A DNA stretch of 8,351 nt from Pseudomonadota bacterium (GTDB lineage Bacteria; Pseudomonadota; Alphaproteobacteria; UBA2966; CAIVPW01). The position numbers were made by a program, and so were the translations under genes. The notes under the pieces are model-generated. The model was given only the letters and a program-made list of their open reading frames with translations. It made no database searches and was not told the DNA's origin. Positions 1 to 6,681 of this stretch are shown one piece after another. Position 1 is the first letter of the stretch. Every line of letters begins with the position of its first letter. Location: contig JAQBXG010000069.1 in the NCBI GenBank assembly GCA_027625125.1, positions 1 through 8,351 on the forward strand, written 5' to 3'.

Positions 1-2165
1 GCCTCGCCCAGGCCGTGCTCGCCGGAACCGAAGGGGCGAACGACACCGCCACCCGCGCCCTCGCCGATGCACTGGCGGCCCTCGGCCCGGTCCAGTTGGT
101 GACCGGGGCCGATACGGACCTGCCGCTGACGCTCGCGCCCGCCGCCGCCGACGCGGGCGAGCTCAAGTTCGAAGTCCGCCGCGCCGGCGCGCTGCCGGAC
201 CGCAGCGTATGGATTCGCGCCAGCGACGACCGCGGCCAGATTCTGTCGCGCATCGAGCTGGCGCTGGCCGCCGGCGAGGCGGCCACCGATTTCAACCTCG
301 ACCTGCCGCCGGAATTGCGCAACCGCGCCGCGCGCATCGAAATCGAACAACACGATACCGCCGGCGCGGTGATCCTGCTCGACGAACGCTGGCGCCGCCG
401 CCCGGTCGGCATCGTCGCCGGCGACGCGGTCGACGCCGACCGGCCGCTGTTGTCCGCCCTGTACTATCTCGACCGGGCGCTCAGCCCGTTCGCCGAGGTC
501 CGCACCGGCACGATCCCGACGCTGCTCGACCGCGAACTGTCGGTGCTGGCGCTCGCCGACGTCGGCAAGATCGTCGGCCCGGTCGCCGCCCGGCTCGAAC
601 AATGGCTGACCGGCGGCGGCGTGCTGGTGCGGTTCGCCGGGCCGCGGATGGCCCAGGACAATGACGACCTGCTGCCGGCGCGCCTCAGGCCGGGGGAACG
701 CAGCCTCGGCGGCGCGATGACCTGGGCGGAGCCGGCGCGGCTCGCCCCGTTCCCGGAAACCAGCCCGTTCCGTGGCCTGGCGGTTCCCCTCGATGTCCAG
801 GTGACGCGGCAGGTCCTGGCCGAACCGACCCTGGACATCGGCGAAAAGACGTGGGCGAGCCTTGCCGACGGCACGCCGTTGGTGACCGGCGCCCGCCACG
901 GCAACGGCTGGATCGTGCTGTTTCACACCACCGCCAACACCGACTGGTCGAACCTGCCGTTGTCGGGCCTGTTCGTCGAAATGCTGCGGACCATCGTGCG
1001 CCTGTCCCAGGGCATCGAAGGCCAGCCGGGCGAAGTCACGCTGCCGCCGCTGTCCAGCCTCGACGGCTTCGGCCGCCTGGCCGGACCGGCGCCGGCGGCG
1101 CAGCCGCTGCCCGGGGATGCGTTCGCGACGACGATGCCGTCGCCGCGCGCGCCGCCCGGCTTCTACGGCGCCGACGACGCTCGCCAGGCGTTCAACCTCG
1201 GCGCGGCGCTGGCCGCGCCGGTCGAAATCTCCGGCCTGCCGTCCGGCATCACCCGCGGCGGCCTGGCCGAGGACCGGGAACGCGACCTGTTGCCGTGGCT
1301 GTTGACGGCGGCGATCCTGCTCGCCCTCGTCGAGTTCGCCGCCAGCCTGCGATTGCGCGGCTTTCTGCGCCTGGGTCCGGCGGCGGCGGCGGTCGTGCTG
1401 GGGGTCGCCAGCGGCGGCCCGCCGCCCGCTTCGGCCCAAAACGCCGCCGAAACCTTCGCGATGGCGGCGGCGCTGGAGACACGCCTCGCCTGGGTCATCA
1501 CCACCAACGCCGAGGTCGACCGCATCAGCGAACTGGGCCTTCTCGGCCTGACCCGCGTGATGGCCGGGCGCACGGCAGTCGAGGCGGCCTATCCGGTCGG
1601 CGTCGACCCCGAGCGCAACGAACTCGCGTTCTTCCCGTTGCTGTACTGGCCGATGACGCCGCAGCAGCCGGCCCTGAGCCCCGCCGCCCTGGCCAACGTC
1701 GACGCCTACCTGAAGAACGGCGGCACCATTCTGTTCGATACCCGCGACCAGCCCGATGGCGGCTTCGGCGGCGGCACTGCCGGCACCGACACCCTGCGCC
1801 GCATCCTCGCCGGCCTCGATGTGCCGCCGCTGGTCCCGGTGCCGCCGGAACACGTGCTGACCCAAGCGTTCTATCTGATGGACGCGTTCCCCGGCCGCTA
1901 CGAGGGCGGCCCGGTGTGGGTGGAACAGCACGCCGGCGGCGTCAACGACGGCGTGTCGTCGCTGGTGATCGGCGCCAACGACTGGGCGGCGGCATGGGCG
2001 CTCGACGAAGACGGCTGGCCGCTGGCCGCGGTCAGCTCGAACGACGAGCGCCAGCGCGAACTCGCGTTCCGTTTCGGCATCAATCTCGTCATGTACACAC
2101 TGACCGGCAGCTACAAGGCGGACCAGGTGCATCTGCCAGCGATCATGGAGCGCCTCGGAGAATGA
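1..2165 (+). CDS. DUF4159 domain-containing membrane protein (BatA-type N-terminus off window), 5' partial
   Basis: The frame is open from base 3, so the GTG at 15 is probably not the true start and the N-terminus is missing; about 720 codons are visible. Full-length relatives usually begin with a BatA-type membrane region, which would lie upstream. Visible order: an Ig-like/linker region; a glutamine-amidotransferase-like fold around 390-1010, with a GG-hydrophobic motif at 594-644; a strong membrane segment (LLPWLLTAAILLALVEFAA, about 1287-1345); a second hydrophobic stretch ending in an ASA-Q signal-peptidase-like site near 1428-1439; then the DUF4159 domain from about 1485 (LAWVITTNAEVDR) to the end, with its own VDAYLKNGGTILFDTRD motif. 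I found no cysteine in the visible protein. The stop codon overlaps the next ATG, indicating translational coupling. The role in the family is uncertain: cell-envelope or stress functions are proposed for Bat/MoxR operons. The DUF4159 call is confident; the function is not known. Confidence 0.85.
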   Translation, partial: LAQAVLAGTEGANDTATRALADALAALGPVQLVTGADTDLPLTLAPAAADAGELKFEVRRAGALPDRSVWIRASDDRGQILSRIELALAAGEAATDFNLDLPPELRNRAARIEIEQHDTAGAVILLDERWRRRPVGIVAGDAVDADRPLLSALYYLDRALSPFAEVRTGTIPTLLDRELSVLALADVGKIVGPVAARLEQWLTGGGVLVRFAGPRMAQDNDDLLPARLRPGERSLGGAMTWAEPARLAPFPETSPFRGLAVPLDVQVTRQVLAEPTLDIGEKTWASLADGTPLVTGARHGNGWIVLFHTTANTDWSNLPLSGLFVEMLRTIVRLSQGIEGQPGEVTLPPLSSLDGFGRLAGPAPAAQPLPGDAFATTMPSPRAPPGFYGADDARQAFNLGAALAAPVEISGLPSGITRGGLAEDRERDLLPWLLTAAILLALVEFAASLRLRGFLRLGPAAAAVVLGVASGGPPPASAQNAAETFAMAAALETRLAWVITTNAEVDRISELGLLGLTRVMAGRTAVEAAYPVGVDPERNELAFFPLLYWPMTPQQPALSPAALANVDAYLKNGGTILFDTRDQPDGGFGGGTAGTDTLRRILAGLDVPPLVPVPPEHVLTQAFYLMDAFPGRYEGGPVWVEQHAGGVNDGVSSLVIGANDWAAAWALDEDGWPLAAVSSNDERQRELAFRFGINLVMYTLTGSYKADQVHLPAIMERLGE

Positions 2166-4249
2166 TCACCGACAGCGTCACCGCCATCGCGTTCGCGCCG
2201 CTGGCGCCGCCGCTGCTGTTGGCGGCGCTTGCCGCCGCCGCCGCGCTGCTGGTTGCATTCGCCGCCCTGCGCCGCGCCCGCGGCGTCGTGCTGCGGGCGG
2301 TCACGTTCGCCGTCGGCATCCTCGCGCTGTCCAACCCGGCCATCGTCAGCAAGGAGCGCCAGCGCCTGACCGATGTCGTCGTCGTCGTCGCCGACCTCAG
2401 CCCCAGCCAACGGATCGGCGCGCGGGCGGACCGTACCCAGGATGCGCGGGCGCGGGTCGTCGAGGCCCTGCAGGCGTTCAATGACCTCGAAGTGCGGGTC
2501 GTGGCCGCGGGCAACGAAGAGGGCGCCGAAGGCACCCGGCTGTTCACTGCCCTCGAGCGCGCCCTCGCCGACGTGCCGCCGGACCGCGTCGCCGCGACGG
2601 TGCTGATCACCGACGGCCAGGTCCACGACGTGCCCACCGCCGCCGACCTCGCCGACGGCCGCTGGCGCGGCGCTGGCGACGGCGCGCTGCACGTGCTGCT
2701 CAGCGGTGACCGCAACGAGGGCGACCGCCGCCTGGTCGTCGAACGCGCCCCGGCCTACGGGGTCGTCGGCGATGTCCTCAGCCTGACGGTGCGAATCGAC
2801 GACACCGCCCCCGGCGGCGGCCCCGCGGTGCTGCACGTCGTCGCCGACGGCGACCGCGATGCCCGCACGATCCGGGTCCAGCCCGGAGTCGATACCGAAA
2901 TCCCCTTCATCCTCGAGCACGGCGGCCCGACGGTGCTGGAGCTGGAGGTCGAGCCGGGGGCGCAGGAACTGACTCTGGCGAACAATCGCGCCGCGGTCGT
3001 CGTCAACGGCGTCCGCGACCGCCTGCGGGTGATGCTGATCTCCGGCGAGCCCCACGCCGGCGAACGCACCTGGCGCAATCTGTTAAAGGCCGACCCGTCG
3101 GTCGACCTGGTCCACTTCACGATCCTCAGGCCGCCCGAGAAACAGGATGCGACGCCGATCCGCGAGTTGTCGCTGATCGCCTTTCCGGTCCGGCAGTTGT
3201 TCGAGCGCCGCCTGGCGGAGTTCGACCTGCTGATCTTCGATCGCTATCGCCAGCGCGGCGTCATCCCGCGCGAATACCTGCAAAACGTCGCCGATTATGT
3301 CGTCGCGGGCGGCGCGGTGCTGGAAGCGGCGGGGCCGGAATTCGCCGGCGCGCTGTCGCTGTACGCGACGCCGATCTCGGCGGTGCTGCCGGGGCGGCCG
3401 ACCGGCGTCACCGAAACGGCGTTCCGCCCGATCGTCACCGATGTCGGCCGGCGCCATCCGGTCACCGCCGACCTCGCGCCCGGCGTGGGCGGCGAGCCGG
3501 ATTGGGGCCGCTGGTTCCGAATCGTCGACGCGGTGCGCCAGCGCGGCGAAATCCTGATGGAAGGCCCCGCGGGCCGGCCACTGCTGATCCTCGACCGCGT
3601 CGGCGAGGGGCGCGTGGCCCAGCTTCTGTCCGACCAGGCGTGGCTGTGGTCGCGCGGCTTCGAAGGCGGCGGCCCCCAGGCGGAGTTGCTGCGCCGCGCC
3701 GCCCACTGGCTGATGAAAGAGCCGGAGCTGGAAGAAGAATCCCTGTTCGCCGCCTCGACCGGCCGGCGGCTGGAAATCACCCGCCGCACCCTCGCCGCCG
3801 AGCCGGACCGCACCGTGCGCGTGACCGGGCCGGATGGCGCCGAGACCGCGGTGGAACTTGCGCCGGGCCGCGGCGGCCGCTGGACCGCAAGCATGCTCGC
3901 GGACGTGCCCGGCCTGTATCGCCTCGAACACGGCGATCTCCACGCGCTCGCCGCGGTCGGGGAACTGAACCCGCGCGAACAGGCCGACCTGCGCACGACG
4001 CCCGATCTGCTGGCCCCGGTCGTCGAGGCCACCGGCGGCGGCACCTTCTGGCTGGCGTCCGGTGGCGTCCCCGACATCCGGCGGGTGCGCTCCGGGCGCG
4101 ACGCCGCCGGCCGCACCTGGCTGGGCATCCCGGAATCCGACGCCTATCTCGTCATCGGCGTGCGCGAAACGCCGCTGATTCCGGCGATTCTGGCGCTCTT
4201 GCTGCTGCTGGGGCCGCTGCTCGGGGCGTGGGTGCGCGAAGGACGCTAG
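2162..4249 (+). CDS. VWA/glutamine-amidotransferase-like membrane protein (BatA/BatB-related), partner of the DUF4159 protein
   Basis: 695 residues. The ATG at 2162 overlaps the upstream TGA (ATGA), with GGAG at 2147-2150 as a possible ribosome site; the same frame stays open further upstream but only as a shadow of the preceding gene. Two N-terminal membrane segments (about residues 14-36 and 42-62) are followed by a VWA-like domain with all MIDAS positions visible: D78-x-S80-x-S82, T129 in FTALERAL and D151 in LITDG. An Ig-like beta region follows. From about residue 285 comes a class I glutamine-amidotransferase-like fold (VMLISGEP at 290; VADYVVAGGAVLEAAGPEF at 376-394). After another beta-rich segment there is a C-terminal membrane helix (about 670-690, LIPAILALLLLLGPLLGAW) ending in a short basic tail. 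The protein contains no cysteine, so a Cys-His-Glu amidotransferase is excluded. It probably displays a metal-binding adhesion-type domain in the periplasm, with its partner likely being the DUF4159 protein. The specific function is unknown. Confidence 0.8.
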   Translation: MITDSVTAIAFAPLAPPLLLAALAAAAALLVAFAALRRARGVVLRAVTFAVGILALSNPAIVSKERQRLTDVVVVVADLSPSQRIGARADRTQDARARVVEALQAFNDLEVRVVAAGNEEGAEGTRLFTALERALADVPPDRVAATVLITDGQVHDVPTAADLADGRWRGAGDGALHVLLSGDRNEGDRRLVVERAPAYGVVGDVLSLTVRIDDTAPGGGPAVLHVVADGDRDARTIRVQPGVDTEIPFILEHGGPTVLELEVEPGAQELTLANNRAAVVVNGVRDRLRVMLISGEPHAGERTWRNLLKADPSVDLVHFTILRPPEKQDATPIRELSLIAFPVRQLFERRLAEFDLLIFDRYRQRGVIPREYLQNVADYVVAGGAVLEAAGPEFAGALSLYATPISAVLPGRPTGVTETAFRPIVTDVGRRHPVTADLAPGVGGEPDWGRWFRIVDAVRQRGEILMEGPAGRPLLILDRVGEGRVAQLLSDQAWLWSRGFEGGGPQAELLRRAAHWLMKEPELEEESLFAASTGRRLEITRRTLAAEPDRTVRVTGPDGAETAVELAPGRGGRWTASMLADVPGLYRLEHGDLHALAAVGELNPREQADLRTTPDLLAPVVEATGGGTFWLASGGVPDIRRVRSGRDAAGRTWLGIPESDAYLVIGVRETPLIPAILALLLLLGPLLGAWVREGR

Positions 4250-4263
4250 CGCCGCTCCGGCGC
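4249..4263 (+). terminator. Short GC hairpin at the end of the Bat-type gene pair (weak terminator candidate)
   Basis: GCGCCG (4249-4254) and CGGCGC (4258-4263) pair perfectly over six bases around a CTC loop, starting on the last base of the stop codon. There is no following T-run (the sequence continues AACAAAT), so intrinsic termination is doubtful. In DNA this rich in G+C such a stem can arise by chance. Confidence 0.25.
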
Positions 4264-4375
4264 AACAAATCGGCCGCCTTCACAGAATCGATACAAAGCC
4301 CTGACACGACCGCGAAACTGCCGGGGCAAAGTGCCCCGGTTGGGGCACGGATGTCCCTGGGCGGCGGATACGCAA
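4250..4375 (+). other. Intergenic spacer ahead of the c-di-GMP/stator cluster
   Basis: This 126-base spacer is the only sizeable gap in the window and the natural place for a promoter driving the four downstream genes. It is locally richer in A (for example 4264-4270 and 4281-4297). TTCACA at 4279-4284 and CTGACA at 4301-4306 resemble -35 elements, but neither has a convincing -10 at 16-18 bases, so no promoter is called. It contains the alternative hairpins at 4321-4346. Confidence 0.5.
4321..4346 (+). promoter_or_regulatory. Two mutually exclusive hairpins upstream of the REC-EAL gene
   Basis: CCGGGGC (4321-4327) pairs perfectly with GCCCCGG (4333-4339) around an AAAGT loop. The central GCCCC (4333-4337) can instead pair with GGGGC (4342-4346) around a GGTT loop. 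Both stems cannot form at once. The structure sits 29-54 bases ahead of the preferred ATG at 4376, in the expected leader. The pairing is seen directly; an attenuator or switch role is only a hypothesis, and chance is possible at this G+C. Confidence 0.3.
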
Positions 4376-5635
4376 ATGCAGGAACAACAGGCTGGTCCAC
4401 GGACCCGACCGCCGACCGCCCGAACGGACCCGCCAGCATCGCCGGGCGCGGCCTCCTGGTCCGGCGCCCGCGTCTTGATTGTCGAAGACGACCCCGATGT
4501 CGCCGCGCTGCTGCGGTCCGTTGCCGAACGGGCCGGTTTCGAGGCGACAGTGGCCCCCGACGCCGAAAGCTTCCGGCGGTCGATGGCGGCCCGGAAGCCG
4601 GACCTGATCACGCTGGACATGAAGATCCCCGGCGGCGACGGCGTTGAGCTCATTCGCTGGATCAGCCGCGCCGGCACCCGCGCTTCGGTCGTGCTGATCA
4701 GCGCCGCCGATACCCGCACCCTCGGCGCGGCGCGAAGACTCGCGGTCGAGCAGGGCGTCAGCGTCGCCGGCGTTCTCGAAAAACCGCTCAACATCGGCGA
4801 CCTGCAACGGATCCTCGAAGCCGCCGGACCGGGACGGGCATTCCCGCGCGTCGCCGATCTCGTCGGGGCGATTGAAAACCGCGAATTGTTCCTCGAATAC
4901 CAGCCCAAGATATCGATCGCCGATCCTTGGCGGGTCGAAAGCGTGGAGGCGCTGGTGCGCTGGGACCACCCGACCAGGGGCAGAATCTACCCCGACGCCT
5001 TCCTGCCGGCGGTCGAACAGCACGGGCTGATGCCCGCGCTCACCGCCTACGTGCTCGAGGCGTCGTTTCAACAATGCGCGCGCTGGCAGTCCTTTCACCC
5101 GCTTTCGGTCGCCGTAAACCTGCATCCCAGCCTGTTGTCGGACCTGGAATTCCCCGACCGCGCGCGGGAGCTGCTGAACAAGCATTCGCTGCGCGGCGAA
5201 AACCTGATCGTCGAGGTCACCGAAAGCGGAACGATGGCGGTCCCCACCGCCAGCATGGAAATTCTGACCCGTCTGCGGCTGATGGGGTTTCGGGTGTCGA
5301 TGGATGACTTCGGCACCGGGTACTCATCGCTGCTGCAACTGCACCGCATGCCGTTCAGCGAAATCAAGATCGACAAGTCCTTCGTCATGAATCTTGAACA
5401 CGACAAGGAGGCGCGGACGATCGTGCGCGCCATCGCCGAACTCGGGCGGAATCTGGATTTGGCGACCTGCGCCGAAGGCGTCGAGACACAGTCGGTGCTC
5501 GCGCATGTGCGGGACTCCGGTTGCGATATCGCCCAGGGCTATCTGTTCAGCCGGCCGCTGGCGGCGGCCGATGTCGGCAAGTTTCTGAACGGCGGCATCG
5601 ACGACGTGCGCGCCGCGGGCGCGGCGGCGGAGTGA
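4376..5635 (+). CDS. Response regulator with EAL domain (REC-EAL), predicted c-di-GMP phosphodiesterase
   Basis: 419 residues from the ATG at 4376. A GTG at 4331 in the same frame lies inside a hairpin and would add 15 residues of no clear domain, so I prefer the ATG; its ribosome site is weak. A Pro/Ala-rich leader (1-30) precedes a receiver domain (about 32-150) with acidic pocket E37-D38-D39, phospho-acceptor D81 (LDMKIPGGDG), S109 and K136 (EKP). The EAL domain (about 165-410) keeps every signature seen in active enzymes: E191-A-L, N248, E280 in VEVTE, D310-D311 in DDFGTGYSS, K331 in IKIDKSF, E367 in AEGVET and Q387 in QGYLF. It should hydrolyse c-di-GMP to pGpG in the cytoplasm, with activity set by phosphorylation of D81. 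No histidine kinase is visible, so its phosphodonor is encoded elsewhere. It is the first gene of a four-gene run and lies 25 bases from a diguanylate cyclase gene. Confidence 0.93.
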   Translation: MQEQQAGPRTRPPTARTDPPASPGAASWSGARVLIVEDDPDVAALLRSVAERAGFEATVAPDAESFRRSMAARKPDLITLDMKIPGGDGVELIRWISRAGTRASVVLISAADTRTLGAARRLAVEQGVSVAGVLEKPLNIGDLQRILEAAGPGRAFPRVADLVGAIENRELFLEYQPKISIADPWRVESVEALVRWDHPTRGRIYPDAFLPAVEQHGLMPALTAYVLEASFQQCARWQSFHPLSVAVNLHPSLLSDLEFPDRARELLNKHSLRGENLIVEVTESGTMAVPTASMEILTRLRLMGFRVSMDDFGTGYSSLLQLHRMPFSEIKIDKSFVMNLEHDKEARTIVRAIAELGRNLDLATCAEGVETQSVLAHVRDSGCDIAQGYLFSRPLAAADVGKFLNGGIDDVRAAGAAAE

Positions 5636-5660
5636 CCCTCGCCTTCCTGGCGCGCGCCTG

Positions 5661-6659
5661 ATGCACGGGCCCGAGCATGACCTTGCGCGCGACGGCGAAC
5701 TCGCGCCCGCCGCCGAAGGGCTGCGGCCGGATTCTCCGGCGGGCGGATTCCGCGTCGAACGGGGATTCTTCCGCAAGATCATCGAAAACGCCGCCGACGG
5801 CGTTCTGGTGGTTTCCGAAGACGGCGCCATCTGCTTCGCCAATTGTGAAACGGAGCGGCTGTTCGGCTACCCGCCCGGCTCACTGGTCGGGCGCCGCCTC
5901 GAAATGCTGCTGCCGCAACGGTTCCGGGCCGCCCACGCCGCGCATTTGCTGTCGTTCCGTCACGGCGCGGCCGAAGAATCGCGCCGCATGGGACAGCGCT
6001 CCGCCGAGGTTTTCGGCCTGCACAGCGATGGCCGCGAGATTCCGCTGGACGCGACCGTGTTGAAGCTGACCGACAACGACCGGCAATACCTCGTCGCCAT
6101 TCTCCGCGACATGACGGCGGCGAAACAGCTAGAGGCCCGCTTGCGCGAATTCGCCGAACGGGACTCTCTCACCGGTTTGTTGAACCGGCGCATCTTTCGC
6201 ATTGTCGCCCAGACTGAACTCAGCAGGAGCTTTCGCTACCGCGCGCCGATTTCGCTGCTTGTCGCCGACATCGATCGCTTCAAGGCGATTAACGACACCT
6301 ACGGCCACCATTGCGGCGACAAATATATTCGCGCCTTCGCCGATATCCTGCGGACCCGGACTCGCGATGCCGACACGGTCGCGCGCTGGGGCGGCGAAGA
6401 GTTCGTCATCCTGTTGCCGAACACTGACCGGGTCGGCGCGGAAACGTTGGCGCAGCACCTGCGCGAAGGCGTGAAGGAAACCATCGTCAGCTGCGACAAT
6501 GACGAACGGATCAAAACGACGATCAGCATCGGCGGCATCGCGCATGACGGCCGGCACGAATCGTCGCCTGATCTTGACAAACTGCTGCGACTTGCCGATG
6601 AAGCGATGTACAGTGCAAAGAGGGCCGGGCGCGACCGCGTGGTCTTCGCTGCGCACTGA
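5661..6659 (+). CDS. PAS-GGDEF protein, predicted diguanylate cyclase
   Basis: 332 residues from the ATG at 5661, the first usual start codon in this frame; no clear Shine-Dalgarno precedes it. It has no signal peptide or membrane segment, so it should be cytoplasmic. One PAS domain (about residues 36-155: IIENAADGVLVV, then FANCETERLFGYPPGSLVG, then DGREIPLDATV) joins the cyclase through a short helical linker (MTAAKQLEARLREFAERDSL). The GGDEF domain (about 165-330) shows DSLTGLLNRR, DIDRFKAINDTYGH, the active-site G244-G-E-E-F248 and the product-inhibition I-site R235-x-x-D238. It should make c-di-GMP from two GTP with feedback inhibition, controlled by a PAS-bound ligand or cofactor. H92 lies where FixL-type PAS domains place their heme ligand (see findings). 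It sits between the opposing phosphodiesterase gene (25 bases upstream) and motA (22 bases downstream), probably in one operon. Confidence 0.93.
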   Translation: MHGPEHDLARDGELAPAAEGLRPDSPAGGFRVERGFFRKIIENAADGVLVVSEDGAICFANCETERLFGYPPGSLVGRRLEMLLPQRFRAAHAAHLLSFRHGAAEESRRMGQRSAEVFGLHSDGREIPLDATVLKLTDNDRQYLVAILRDMTAAKQLEARLREFAERDSLTGLLNRRIFRIVAQTELSRSFRYRAPISLLVADIDRFKAINDTYGHHCGDKYIRAFADILRTRTRDADTVARWGGEEFVILLPNTDRVGAETLAQHLREGVKETIVSCDNDERIKTTISIGGIAHDGRHESSPDLDKLLRLADEAMYSAKRAGRDRVVFAAH

Positions 6660-6681
6660 CGGCGTCTCGGCAAGCAATGCC

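Noticed and set aside
851..2161. Upstream extension of the second gene, whose frame is open back to 851
   Set aside because: The translation in this stretch is Arg/Pro-rich shadow of the DUF4159 gene. The convincing start is the ATG at 2162, followed by membrane helices.
2375..2389. Five tandem GTC triplets
   Set aside because: They encode the Val-rich first beta strand of the VWA domain just before D78; a coding constraint explains them, and there is no sign of slippage.
2111..3943. Long minus-strand open frames (2111-3055, 3083-3943 and others such as 3295-4128 and 6523-7428)
   Set aside because: They lie wholly opposite well-supported genes, have low-complexity Arg/Ala/Gly/Ser-rich translations with no recognisable domain, and are expected in G+C-rich DNA where stop codons are rare.
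4331..4375. GTG at 4331 as the start of the REC-EAL gene
   Set aside because: It lies in the loop of a perfect 7-bp hairpin and adds 15 residues with no domain value. The ATG at 4376 is more natural, although only a mapped transcript or N-terminus would settle it.
3502..4647. Plus-strand frame of 381 codons spanning the end of the Bat-type gene, the spacer and the REC region
   Set aside because: Arg/Pro/Ala-rich translation without domains; it crosses two real genes out of frame. The ATG at 4351 inside it has no other support.
5649..5658. Perfect palindrome GGCGCGCGCC between the REC-EAL and PAS-GGDEF genes
   Set aside because: A 10-base G/C-only palindrome is common by chance at this composition and has no T-run or known operator pattern.
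6499..6681. Upstream extension of motA into the GGDEF gene
   Set aside because: It overlaps the end of the GGDEF coding region out of frame and reads as shadow; the PomA-like N-terminus begins at the ATG at 6682.
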